NCBI GenBank assembly: GCA_905201285.1 | Contig: CAJKNM010000013.1 | Coordinates: forward strand, 1-27,318 | Reading direction: 5' to 3' | DNA: 27,318 nt | Origin: an uncultured Eubacteriales bacterium | GTDB taxonomy: Bacteria > Bacillota > Clostridia > Monoglobales > Monoglobaceae | In this document: positions 1-7,018 of the stretch, piece by piece | Layout of the letters: every line of letters begins with the position of its first letter | Numbering within the stretch: position 1 is the stretch's first letter | Program-made: the position numbers and the translations under genes | Notes under the pieces: generated by a model | The model's input: only the letters and a program-made list of their open reading frames with translations | What the model was told of the DNA's origin: nothing | Databases searched by the model: none

Positions 1-1181
1 GCGGGGATGGTGTCGGAGCGGGACTCCGAATCCAGCATCAGGGACTGACAGGACACAGAGGACTTGGCGCCCTTGGCGGTTTTTTCCACCACCACGCTGC
101 TGCGGAAGGTGCTGATACCGCCGCTCTTGCTGATTGAACGGGTATTCATAAATGAACTTGTGTCCTTTCCGATATGAACCACCTTTGCGCCTGTGTCGAG
201 GTTCTGTCCGCTTCCCGCAAAGGTCACACCGGTAAATTCCATTCTAGAGTTGTCGCCCTTTAATATGCTCATCGGATACAGACAGCCGACGTGCGACCCG
301 AACGAACCCGAGACCCACTCTATCGTTCCGCCCTCTTCAACAAGAGCACGCTTCGTATTCAGATTATACATATTCTTTGACCAGTTCTCTATTGTGGAAT
401 AGCGAAGCTTCGCATTCTTTTTAACAAAAAGCTCTACACAGCCGGCGTGGAGATTGGCCACGTTATACTTCGGCGCTGAACATCCCTCGATAAAGTGAAG
501 GCTTGCCCCTTCATCGACTATAATCAGAGTATGCTCAAACTGACCCGCTCCCTTGGCGTTCAGCCTGAAATACGACTGAAGCGGAATCGAAAGATGCACG
601 CCCTTCGGCACGTACACAAACGAGCCACCCGACCACACCGCGCCGTGAAGTGCGGCGAACTTATGGTCATGCGGGGTGACAAGCTTCATAAAATACTTCT
701 TCACCATATCGGCGTACTCGCCCTTCATTGCGCTCTCTATATCCATATAGACAACGCCCTCAGCGGCAACCTCATCACGCACGTTATGGTACACAAGCTC
801 TGAATCATATTGCGCCCCCACTCCGGCAAGAGACTTGCGCTCTGCCTGGGGGATTCCGAGACGGTCAAAGGTATCTTTTATATCTTGCGGAACGTCCTTC
901 CAGTTATTCTTCATATCGGTTTTCGGGCGGACATAGGTCGCTATATGGTCAATATCCAATCCATCAAGTGATGGCCCCCAATTCGGAACGGGAGTCTCGT
1001 TATAAATCTGAAGCGATTCCAGTCTGAACTGCTGCATCCAGACGGGATCCTCCTTCTCTTTTGACAGCTTATCGATTATCTCGGGGGTCAGACCCTCTTT
1101 CATACGATAAGCGTCATCTTCTTTATCGCGTATATCATAAATGCTGCGGTCTATATCCGCAACCTGACTTTTCTCTTTCAT
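1..1181 (-). CDS. sufB: SufB, Fe-S cluster assembly scaffold (3' end beyond window)
   Basis: SufB is the cytoplasmic SUF scaffold subunit that works with the SufC ATPase and SufD to build Fe-S clusters. The reverse strand reads open from an ATG at 1181 to the window edge, about 393 residues; the family is usually about 470, so the C-terminus is missing. The protein starts MKEKSQVADID and contains the conserved stretches WMQQFRLESL, GAQYDSELVYH, HGAVWSGGSFVYVPKGV, FEHTLIIVDEGASLHFIEGCSAP and, near the edge, SMLDSE-type sequence close to SCQSLMLDSESRSD. An SD (AGGTGAG) lies just upstream of the ATG. It follows sufC by 28 bp and is third in the rrf2-sufC-sufB operon; sufD, sufS and sufU would be expected beyond position 1 but cannot be seen. 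Identification is firm. Confidence 0.97.
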   Translation of the reverse strand, partial: MKEKSQVADIDRSIYDIRDKEDDAYRMKEGLTPEIIDKLSKEKEDPVWMQQFRLESLQIYNETPVPNWGPSLDGLDIDHIATYVRPKTDMKNNWKDVPQDIKDTFDRLGIPQAERKSLAGVGAQYDSELVYHNVRDEVAAEGVVYMDIESAMKGEYADMVKKYFMKLVTPHDHKFAALHGAVWSGGSFVYVPKGVHLSIPLQSYFRLNAKGAGQFEHTLIIVDEGASLHFIEGCSAPKYNVANLHAGCVELFVKKNAKLRYSTIENWSKNMYNLNTKRALVEEGGTIEWVSGSFGSHVGCLYPMSILKGDNSRMEFTGVTFAGSGQNLDTGAKVVHIGKDTSSFMNTRSISKSGGISTFRSSVVVEKTAKGAKSSVSCQSLMLDSESRSDTIP

Positions 1182-1209
1182 ATCTCTCACCTGTTTTATC
1201 GATTTAGTC

Positions 1210-1953
1210 TTAATTGATTGCCGCAAAGCCGTTTTCGTTTATTTCATCAACCAGCTCCGCTCCGCCGTTTCTGACAATCACGCCGTTTTCCATAACGTGT
1301 GCTGCATCAACGGTCAATGCTTCAAGAATTCTCGTGCTGTGGGTTATAATCAAAAGCGAACCCTTTACCTTCTCGCGGAAGATTTTTACACCGTTTGAAA
1401 CGGTGCGAACCGCGTCAACATCAAGGCCCGAATCCGTCTCGTCAAGAATGGCAAGCTTCGGTTCAAGCATAAGCATTTGAAGAATTTCCGCTTTCTTTTT
1501 TTCACCGCCCGAGAATCCTACGTTAAGGTCACGGTCGGCATATGCCGCGTCCATATCCAAAAGCTTCATCGTCTCGTTCAGTCTTTTCTTAAAATCCCAC
1601 AGACGGAGTCGGCTTCCCGTCTTTTGCTCAAGCGCACTTCTGATGAATGAGCTGAGTGTGACACCCGGAACCTCCAACGGATTTTGGAATGACAGAAAGA
1701 TTCCTTTCTTCGCCCTCTCATTCACCGGCATCCCGGTAATATTCTCACCGTCAAATATTATCTCGCCGCCGGTCACCGTATATGCCGGGTTTCCGGTAAC
1801 GGCATAGCCGAGAGTGGACTTACCCGTTCCGTTAGGCCCCATAAGAACGTGTGTTTCATCACGGTCTACACTTAAATTCACACCGTGCAGGATTTCCTTG
1901 TCTCCGACACTTACATAAAGATTTTTTACTTCTAACAGATTATTATTTTTCAT
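1210..1953 (-). CDS. sufC: SufC, Fe-S assembly ATPase
   Basis: SufC is the ABC-type ATPase of the SUF complex (SufBC2D); it drives conformational change of the scaffold during Fe-S cluster assembly in the cytoplasm and is not a transporter subunit. The 247 residues match the family length. Visible motifs are Walker A GPNGTGKST (residues 39-47), Q-loop Q90, an ABC signature degenerate for transporters but typical of SufC (GFSGGEKKK, about 146-154), Walker B LAILDE (167-172) with the SufC-like ETDSGLD, and the switch histidine in ITHSTRI. The ATG overlaps the last 11 bp of the upstream rrf2 gene, suggesting translational coupling, and AGAAGGAT provides the SD. It is second in the rrf2-sufC-sufB operon. 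Confidence 0.97.
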   Translation of the reverse strand: MKNNNLLEVKNLYVSVGDKEILHGVNLSVDRDETHVLMGPNGTGKSTLGYAVTGNPAYTVTGGEIIFDGENITGMPVNERAKKGIFLSFQNPLEVPGVTLSSFIRSALEQKTGSRLRLWDFKKRLNETMKLLDMDAAYADRDLNVGFSGGEKKKAEILQMLMLEPKLAILDETDSGLDVDAVRTVSNGVKIFREKVKGSLLIITHSTRILEALTVDAAHVMENGVIVRNGGAELVDEINENGFAAIN

Positions 1954-2422
1954 AGTTCATATCCTTCTTTTCTATCTTTTCAGCACCCGTTCCGCAATGA
2001 CAGTCGGGTGTATTTTCTTTCGCCTCAAGCAGGTCTTTAAGAGTATAGCTGTTCACATATGAGTTAATTTGTTCCTCAAGCCCCTCCCAAAACGGAAGTG
2101 TATAGCACGTGCATACGCCGCTGCACTTCTTGCTGTCTTTAGCAAGGCACGCAACCGGAACCAGCTCGCCCTCAACAGCCTGTAAAATTTCGCCGGCGGT
2201 ATAATTGTCCGGCGGACGCATCAGCCTATAGCCGCCATCCTTCCCGATTGAGCTTTTAACCAGATTATTTTTACACAGCACGGTCATAATGCTCTCGAGG
2301 TACTTTCTTGAAATGTTCTGGCGGTCAGCAATATCTTTAAGACGAATATTCTCATCGCTGTGCTGCTCGGCCATATCAAGCATCACTCTCAGAGCATAAC
2401 GCCCCTTTGAAGAAATCATCAT
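1943..2422 (-). CDS. Rrf2-family regulator, IscR-like, of the suf operon
   Basis: This is a DNA-binding regulator of the Rrf2 family, probably the Fe-S-sensing repressor of the suf operon it heads. I chose the ATG at 2422 (MMISSKGRYALRVMLDMAEQ, 159 residues) because Rrf2 proteins begin there and an AAGGAG SD lies upstream; an upstream ATG at 2563 would read through the promoter. The winged helix-turn-helix covers about residues 1-65 (IADRQNISRKYLESIM, then KSSIGKDGGYRL for the wing). Cysteines at 92, 100, 104 and 106 sit where IscR binds its cluster, although spacing is C-x7-C-x3-C-x-C rather than the C-x5-C-x5-C of E. coli IscR. A Cys-rich tail (DCHCG) follows. The 10-bp inverted repeat over its own -35 box suggests autorepression. 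Cluster binding is inference; family membership is certain. Confidence 0.93.
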   Translation of the reverse strand: MMISSKGRYALRVMLDMAEQHSDENIRLKDIADRQNISRKYLESIMTVLCKNNLVKSSIGKDGGYRLMRPPDNYTAGEILQAVEGELVPVACLAKDSKKCSGVCTCYTLPFWEGLEEQINSYVNSYTLKDLLEAKENTPDCHCGTGAEKIEKKDMNYEK

Positions 2423-2471
2423 ATTAGCATCTCCGCTCCTTTCCGGCGCTCTTTTCTCTCTTATCACCAGT

Positions 2472-2499
2472 ATTATATCATAAACTCCTATAATGTCAA
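2472..2499 (-). promoter_or_regulatory. sigma-A promoter of rrf2-sufC-sufB
   Basis: On the minus strand a perfect -35 TTGACA (2494-2499) and perfect -10 TATAAT (2472-2477) are separated by 16 bp. The -35 lies inside the inverted repeat at 2482-2508, so a protein bound there would block RNA polymerase. Confidence 0.85.
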
Positions 2500-2508
2500 T
2501 AGGAATTT
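2482..2508. promoter_or_regulatory. Inverted-repeat operator overlapping the suf -35 box
   Basis: AAACTCCTAT (2482-2491) and ATAGGAATTT (2499-2508) form an inverted repeat with 9 of 10 positions complementary and a 7-bp spacer, covering the -35 hexamer. It lies directly in front of an Rrf2-family gene, so it is the obvious candidate for that protein's binding site. The core 2485-2504 resembles two sites in the metY promoter. Confidence 0.65.
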
Positions 2509-2527
2509 GCAACAAAATTCCGCCATT

Positions 2528-2558
2528 AAAAAAGCGGTGATTGCATAATACAATCACC
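2528..2558 (-). terminator. Rho-independent terminator after the deacetylase gene
   Basis: Minus-strand stem GGTGATTG / CAATCACC (arms 2551-2558 and 2536-2543, 7-nt loop) is followed by GC and six T residues. It lies just after the deacetylase stop codon and before the suf promoter, insulating the two units. Confidence 0.85.
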
Positions 2559-2564
2559 ACCACA

Positions 2565-3437
2565 TTATTCAGCCTTTTTCAGTATTTTCTCTGCGCTTCT
2601 CGAATGAGGCCTGAGATACCGACCGAGCATATAAAGTCCGTCTTTGTCGCCCGGATTTATATGATTCACCTTTTCTTCGCACGAAAGAGTCACCTTAAAT
2701 CCAAGCTGTTTAAGCGGCTCATACGAAGCCTCACAAACACTTCCGAACGGATAGGCGAAAAGCTCAGGCCTATAGCCGAGGTGCTGATTTATCTCGTCCT
2801 GAAGCTTTCCTATATCCGAATATATATATTCGGCATATGCCGCCTCTGACTCGCCCTTCTTCTTTTTTGTTCCGTTCCGACCCTTGTCGGTCGTATGGGA
2901 ATTATAGCTGTGATTCTGAATCTCAACCAGGCCTGAGTCTATCATCTCTTGTGCCTCGTTCCATGTTATGTGAGAATAGCTGACATTTTCTTCGTTATTC
3001 TCGCTGTACAAATCCGTATACCTTCCGATTATTGATATTACGGCCTTCATATTATACTCTTTAAGAAGCGGAAAGGCAATCTTATAGTTATTATAATACC
3101 CATCGTCAAAGGTTATCATAATCGGCTTTTCGGGCAGAGGTGTTCCGTTTTCAGCAAAGTCAATCAGCTCGGCCGAGCTGACTGTGGTGTATCCGCTGTT
3201 TTTGATATATTCAAAATCCGCTCTCAGATCCTGTTCAGAAACGATAAACTTCGCCGCTTTTCCCGCTTTTTCGCACACCGAATGATACATAAGGATAGGA
3301 AGGGCAACGCTTCCTTCCTCCGCCTCAGCCGTGACCGCACGGGCATCGGATATTCCCTCACAGATTTTCGCCGCCGAAATTATTGTTGCAAATATGAGAA
3401 CATAACAAAGTATCGTCTTAAGTTTAATCACATACAT
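2565..3437 (-). CDS. Polysaccharide deacetylase (NodB homology), membrane-anchored or exported
   Basis: This is a carbohydrate esterase family 4 protein, expected to remove acetyl groups from a cell-surface or spore polysaccharide outside the cell. From the ATG at 3437 it has 290 residues. Residues about 6-25 are a hydrophobic N-terminal segment (signal peptide or anchor). The catalytic domain follows: ILMYHSV (about 48-54), motif 1 ITFDDGY with the catalytic base and metal Asp at 111-112, motif 2 HSYNSH with metal ligands H176 and H181, and motif 3 AYPFG (228-232). A GTG at 3446 is an alternative start, but it lies inside the SD; ATG at 3437 is correctly spaced from AGAGGTGAT. That SD is one arm of a perfect 17-bp hairpin (3442-3478). 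The substrate cannot be told from sequence. Confidence 0.93.
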   Translation of the reverse strand: MYVIKLKTILCYVLIFATIISAAKICEGISDARAVTAEAEEGSVALPILMYHSVCEKAGKAAKFIVSEQDLRADFEYIKNSGYTTVSSAELIDFAENGTPLPEKPIMITFDDGYYNNYKIAFPLLKEYNMKAVISIIGRYTDLYSENNEENVSYSHITWNEAQEMIDSGLVEIQNHSYNSHTTDKGRNGTKKKKGESEAAYAEYIYSDIGKLQDEINQHLGYRPELFAYPFGSVCEASYEPLKQLGFKVTLSCEEKVNHINPGDKDGLYMLGRYLRPHSRSAEKILKKAE

Positions 3438-3441
3438 AAAG

Positions 3442-3478
3442 ATCACCTCTTTTCACATTATATGTGAAAAGAGGTGAT
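3442..3478 (-). promoter_or_regulatory. 17-bp perfect hairpin sequestering the deacetylase ribosome binding site
   Basis: ATCACCTCTTTTCACAT (3442-3458) and its exact reverse complement (3462-3478) flank a 3-nt loop. In the minus-strand mRNA the 3' arm contains the extended SD GAAAAGAGGTGATC, six bases before the ATG at 3437. The 5' arm would pair with it completely. No T-tract follows, so it is not a standard terminator. Confidence 0.75.
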
Positions 3479-3498
3479 TTCAGACTGTCAACCGACTA

Positions 3499-4101
3499 TT
3501 ATCTTCTGAACGAATCCTCTCTTTTTTTCTTGCCCTTGCCGTTGGGGTTTTGAGAAAATACGATCCTTGCGCTGAAGAATTCAAGCATACTGAAGCGTTT
3601 TAAGCCGACCGCATAACCCACGATTATAAATAGGGGCTGAACGAATATAACCGCTATGTATGCGGCTATACTTCCCGACGGAATAAATGCGGCAAAATAA
3701 AAATACCATATTCGATATATTAAATCAGGCGTACTCGTTATCCTGCACCCGGTTACAAAGAAGTCATATTCGCCCGTCATAAACGGCATATTTATCCTCC
3801 ATATATCCGGGTTAATTATTCTGAAAACCAAAAGCGCCAGCGGAAGCACCGCCGCAATAGCCGAAGCCTTAACCGGGAGAGTCATATCGGGATGAAATCC
3901 CGGAATATTTCTCGCATCACGGCGGCCGTAGTTCCACGCATAGGAATATATGATTCCGAAGTATATAAGCCCCGTCAAAAGAGAAAAGATAAACGGTGTC
4001 TTCTCAGCAACCGAAAACAGCGGCACCACCAAAAATGCCGAAATGAATATTGCAATAATATCTTTTAAGTATACTGACATTCCAAACTTAAACGCCTTCA
4101 T
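3499..4101 (-). CDS. Small integral membrane protein, unknown function
   Basis: I do not recognise a family. From the ATG at 4101 (SD AGAGG, 7 nt upstream) the protein has 200 residues; an earlier ATG at 4125 lacks an SD. There are four or five predicted membrane segments: about residues 15-33 (DIIAIFISAFLVVPLFSV), 38-56 (FIFSLLTGLIYFGIIYSYAW), 80-97 (ASAIAAVLPLALLVFRII), about 132-147 around YFYFAAFIPSG and 150-168 (SIAAYIAVIFVQPLFIIVGYAV). The C-terminus is short, basic and cytoplasmic-looking (GKGKKKREDSFRR). It lies 61 bp upstream of the deacetylase on the same strand and just downstream of the tRNA-Gly terminator; the two genes may be cotranscribed, possibly linking it to envelope work, but this is only context. 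Confidence 0.8.
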   Translation of the reverse strand: MKAFKFGMSVYLKDIIAIFISAFLVVPLFSVAEKTPFIFSLLTGLIYFGIIYSYAWNYGRRDARNIPGFHPDMTLPVKASAIAAVLPLALLVFRIINPDIWRINMPFMTGEYDFFVTGCRITSTPDLIYRIWYFYFAAFIPSGSIAAYIAVIFVQPLFIIVGYAVGLKRFSMLEFFSARIVFSQNPNGKGKKKREDSFRR

Positions 4102-4143
4102 AAAATTACCTCTATTCCAAATCATAAATCTTCATAAAATATC

Positions 4144-4178
4144 AAAAAAGTCTGAACAAGAAATCATCTTGCTCAGAC
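4144..4178 (-). terminator. Rho-independent terminator of tRNA-Gly
   Basis: Minus-strand GTCTGAGCAAG pairs with CTTGTTCAGAC (one G-U pair), with a 7-nt loop and a run of six T residues. It starts two bases after the encoded CCA of the tRNA. Confidence 0.92.
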
Positions 4179-4180
4179 CA

Positions 4181-4255
4181 TGGAGCGGAAGACGAGATTC
4201 GAACTCGCGACGTTCACCTTGGCAAGGTGACGCTCTACCACTGAGCCACTCCCGC
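4181..4255 (-). tRNA. tRNA-Gly (anticodon GCC)
   Basis: The reverse strand folds as a 75-nt tRNA. The acceptor stem is GCGGGAG / CTTCCGC with a U discriminator and an encoded CCA. The D arm contains GTGGCTCAGTGGTAGAGC, the anticodon loop is TTGCCAA with GCC at 4221-4223, and the T arm contains GTTCGAATC. It reads glycine codons GGC and GGU. The gene is solitary, with its own promoter and terminator. Confidence 0.98.
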
Positions 4256-4276
4256 ATATCGCTGACTACTTAAAGA

Positions 4277-4305
4277 AGTATACCACAAACATTCGTATAT
4301 GTCAA
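4277..4305 (-). promoter_or_regulatory. sigma-A promoter of tRNA-Gly
   Basis: Minus strand: perfect -35 TTGACA (4300-4305), 17-bp spacer, -10 TATACT (4277-4282), about 20 bp before the mature tRNA 5' end. Confidence 0.88.
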
Positions 4306-4405
4306 GAGAAATTTTAATTTTTTCGGCAACTTTTTAAATTTTCATTAATTAGAGCCATTCCCCTTAAAAAATAAAAGCTGCCACACCCCTTATTCTTGTT
4401 AAAAC

Positions 4406-4453
4406 AGAAAAACCGATCTCACAAAAGTTAAGTCTGGCTTTTGTGAGTCGGTT
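4406..4453 (-). terminator. Rho-independent terminator of the amino-acid ABC operon
   Basis: The minus-strand arms CCGACTCACAAAAG and CTTTTGTGAGATCGG form a long stem (one bulge) with a 10-nt loop, followed by TTTTTC. It lies about 45 bp after the binding-protein stop codon. Confidence 0.88.
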
Positions 4454-4499
4454 CGGTTTCCGGCATCGATTTTCCTGTATATTAAATTGTCAGCTAAGA

Positions 4500-5315
4500 T
4501 TAGTCCTCAGCAACAGCGTATTTAGCGGCAAGCTCATTTACTGTTCCGTCAGCAATCATCTTTTCGATAGACTTGTTAATCTTGTTCAAAAGCTCGGTGT
4601 TGCCCTTTGCAACAGCAACAGCATACTTCTCATCCTCGAAAGCTTCAGAATCTTCAACAGCCTTGATTCCGTCATTATCCTTAATATACTTTTCAGCAGT
4701 AGCCTTGTCGATAACAACAACGTCTGTTTTTCCGTTCATAAGCTCCATAATAGCGTCTGTGCCCTTCTTGAAAGCTTCATACTTATAGCCCATATCCTTA
4801 ACAACTGTCTCGCCGGTATAACCCTGAATAACAGCAATCTTCTTGTCAGCCATATCAGAAGCCTTTGTGATAGGCGAATCATTCTTAACTATCATAACCT
4901 GAGTCGCTGTATAATAAGGCTCTGAGAAATCAACCGCTTCTTTTCTCTCATCGGTAACAGTCATACCTGCGATTACCGCATCAAGCTGACCGTTCTGAAG
5001 TGCAACGAGAAGTGAGTCAAATTCCATATTGTTAATCTCAGCCTTCATTCCGTTATCTTCAGCAATCTGCTTTGCCATTGCCATATCGATACCGTCAAAT
5101 TCGCCGATAACGCCGCCCTTGTTTGAAACAAATTCAAACGGAGGGAATTCAGCGTTTGTGCCGAACTTAATAGTTTTTGTCTCTGTCGATGTCTGAGCCG
5201 CATCCGTGCTCTTGCCGGCGGTTTCATCCTTCTTCTGTGCACCGCAAGCCGTAAGCGCCATAGCAGCGATTACAACAGCAGTTACCATTGCCAATGTTTT
5301 TGTAAATTTCTTCAT
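4500..5315 (-). CDS. Amino-acid ABC transporter substrate-binding lipoprotein
   Basis: This is a family 3 extracellular solute-binding protein that captures a polar amino acid and delivers it to the membrane permease. The 271 residues start with a lipoprotein signal peptide; the lipobox is LTAC with lipidated Cys24, followed by a Ser/Thr/Lys/Glu-rich linker to about residue 47. The two-lobed domain begins at IKFGTNAEFPPFEF. R124 (in TVTDERKEAVDFSEPYY) is where the family binds the substrate carboxylate, and D203 (VVIDKATAEKY) where it binds the alpha-amino group. ATG at 5315 has SD AAAGGAG. The gene is last in the permease-ATPase-binding protein operon, separated by 110 bp from the ATPase gene. 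Substrate (cystine, glutamine or another) is not decidable by eye. Confidence 0.93.
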   Translation of the reverse strand: MKKFTKTLAMVTAVVIAAMALTACGAQKKDETAGKSTDAAQTSTETKTIKFGTNAEFPPFEFVSNKGGVIGEFDGIDMAMAKQIAEDNGMKAEINNMEFDSLLVALQNGQLDAVIAGMTVTDERKEAVDFSEPYYTATQVMIVKNDSPITKASDMADKKIAVIQGYTGETVVKDMGYKYEAFKKGTDAIMELMNGKTDVVVIDKATAEKYIKDNDGIKAVEDSEAFEDEKYAVAVAKGNTELLNKINKSIEKMIADGTVNELAAKYAVAED

Positions 5316-5403
5316 TATGATTACTCCTTTGAAAATTTTTTTATATTACAACGGCTTACTCCCTCTATCGGTATTAACCCTTGTAAAATCTAAGTTTACT
5401 GTT

Positions 5404-5419
5404 CCGCCTCCCCCGGCGG
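5404..5419 (-). other. Intercistronic hairpin between ATPase and binding-protein genes
   Basis: Minus-strand CCGCC-GGGGGA-GGCGG forms a short GC-rich hairpin just after the ATPase stop codon, without a T-tract. It may stabilise or process the mRNA. I see no convincing separate promoter in the 110-bp gap. Confidence 0.4.
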
Positions 5420-5425
5420 TGTGTT

Positions 5426-6148
5426 TTACAGAACCTTGCTTAAAAAGCTCTTGGTTCTTTCGTTTTTGGGCGCGTTGAAAATCTCTTCGGGCGTTCCCTT
5501 TTCGGCGATAACACCGTCATCCATAAACAGAATCCGCGTACCTACCTCACGCGCAAATCCCATCTCGTGTGTGACAACAACCATCGTCATTCCCGACTTC
5601 GCAAGTTCCTTCATAACGTCAAGAACCTCACCGACCATCTCGGGGTCGAGCGCCGAGGTCGGCTCGTCAAACAGCATAATCTCAGGCTGCATGGCAAGCG
5701 CCCTTGCTATAGCAACCCTCTGCTTTTGTCCTCCCGAAAGCTGAGCCGGATACGAATCCGCCTTTTCGGATAATCCGACTTTTTTAAGAAGTTCTTCACC
5801 CTTTTTGATTGCCTCGGGTTTAGTCATCTTTTTAAGAAGCACCGGCGCAAGAGTAATATTTTCCATAATTGTGAGATGCGGAAAGAGGTTAAAATGCTGA
5901 AAAACCATTCCCATCTTTTGTCTTATCTTATTGACATCCGCTTTAGGACTGTTAATAAGCTCATCATCGATATAAATTTCACCGTCTGTCGGGGTTTCAA
6001 GAAGGTTAAGGCAGCGAAGGAACGTACTCTTACCCGAACCCGACGGTCCGATAACAACAACAACCTCACCGTGGGAGATATGCTCGTTTATGCCCTTCAG
6101 TACCTCAAGGTCACCAAAGGATTTATGAAGATTTTCTATTCTTATCAA
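5426..6148 (-). CDS. Amino-acid ABC transporter ATP-binding protein
   Basis: This 240-residue protein is the cytoplasmic ATPase of a polar amino-acid importer (GlnQ/HisP type). Motifs in order are Walker A GPSGSGKST (34-42), Q-loop in MVFQHFNLFPHLT (about 81-93), signature LSGGQKQR (137-144), Walker B IMLFDEP (157-163) and the switch region VVVTHEM. FQHFNLFPHLT and the short C-terminus are characteristic of this subfamily. The start is TTG at 6148 (MIRIENLHKSFG when initiated with Met), supported by GGAGGGAG seven bases upstream. It begins 13 bp after the permease stop codon, so the two are almost certainly cotranslated. Confidence 0.95.
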   Translation of the reverse strand: MIRIENLHKSFGDLEVLKGINEHISHGEVVVVIGPSGSGKSTFLRCLNLLETPTDGEIYIDDELINSPKADVNKIRQKMGMVFQHFNLFPHLTIMENITLAPVLLKKMTKPEAIKKGEELLKKVGLSEKADSYPAQLSGGQKQRVAIARALAMQPEIMLFDEPTSALDPEMVGEVLDVMKELAKSGMTMVVVTHEMGFAREVGTRILFMDDGVIAEKGTPEEIFNAPKNERTKSFLSKVL

Positions 6149-6161
6149 GCTGCTCCCTCCT

Positions 6162-6860
6162 CTATCTTATATCCGACTTTCTGAGAGCCTTTTCGATATA
6201 ACCCAGAATAATCGTAAGAACCTTTATTATAACAAAATATATTACCGCGGTGCCGATAAGCGGCATAAACGCAACAAACGTGGCGCTTTTGATAAAGTCG
6301 CCCGCCTTCTGAATATCCATAAGTCCGACATATCCGACTATCGCGGTCTCTTTTATCAAAACGATGAATTCGTTGCAAAGCGCGGGAAAGATATTCTTGA
6401 CCGCCTGAGGAACAACGATTCTCGACATTGTCTGAAAGCCATTAAGCCCGAGTGACCTTCCGGCCTCTGTCTGACCCTTGTCAATAGACAAAATTCCGGC
6501 TCTTATAATCTCCGAAACATAGGCGCCCGAGTTAATTCCGAACGCAATCGCCGCAATAATCCACTTTGACCATGTAACCGACGCAAATACAACAAAATAT
6601 ATAATCATAAGCTGTGTAACAGACGGCGTGCCTCTGATGACATCGGTATAAATCTTGCCTATTACATTCAATATCTTACGCTTTGAAAGATTGCACATAG
6701 CAATAACAAGACCGATAAGAATACCTATGATAACAGCAAGAATCGAAACCTTTATTGTTACTCCGATACCGCTGAGCAAGAGGTTATATCTGTCATCCTT
6801 TATAAAGCACTTATAGAAGGTCGCCGAAAAGTTCGCCGCCCAATTTGAAAAAATCCCCAT
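6162..6860 (-). CDS. Amino-acid ABC transporter permease (HisM/GlnP type)
   Basis: This is the membrane subunit of a polar amino-acid importer, 232 residues and first gene of its operon. It has about five membrane segments: 33-55 (GVTIKVSILAVIIGILIGLVIAM), 85-103, 108-120, 160-180 and 199-222. The cytoplasmic EAA loop that docks the ATPase is visible as GQTEAGRSLGLNGFQ (about 134-148). The C-terminus RKSDIR is cytoplasmic. The ATG at 6860 has AGGA nine bases upstream. With only one permease gene it presumably acts as a homodimer, as usual in Gram-positive importers of this class. Confidence 0.94.
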   Translation of the reverse strand: MGIFSNWAANFSATFYKCFIKDDRYNLLLSGIGVTIKVSILAVIIGILIGLVIAMCNLSKRKILNVIGKIYTDVIRGTPSVTQLMIIYFVVFASVTWSKWIIAAIAFGINSGAYVSEIIRAGILSIDKGQTEAGRSLGLNGFQTMSRIVVPQAVKNIFPALCNEFIVLIKETAIVGYVGLMDIQKAGDFIKSATFVAFMPLIGTAVIYFVIIKVLTIILGYIEKALRKSDIR

Positions 6861-6930
6861 ATGTACTCATCCTCGCAAGTTTTTATGCGTCCCGAACCAA
6901 TCAAAACAAATCCGAAACAGCATATAAAAC

Positions 6931-6959
6931 ATCATATCATAAAAAGAAGTATATTGCAA
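6931..6959 (-). promoter_or_regulatory. sigma-A promoter of the amino-acid ABC operon
   Basis: Minus strand: -35 TTGCAA (6954-6959), 17-bp spacer, -10 TATGAT (6931-6936). The predicted leader of about 65 nt shows no riboswitch or T-box that I can recognise. Confidence 0.65.
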
Positions 6960-7018
6960 GAAAAATTTACTTTTTTCTTAACATATTATTAACATTCTTT
7001 TAAAACTGTATCACTATC

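Noticed and set aside
193..1027. Three plus-strand frames of 69-102 residues
   Set aside because: They are antisense to sufB, whose reverse-strand translation is unambiguous.
2423..2563. 47-residue N-terminal extension of the suf-linked Rrf2 protein
   Set aside because: It would be translated through the promoter and terminator hairpin; Rrf2 proteins start at the MMISSKGRYALR position.
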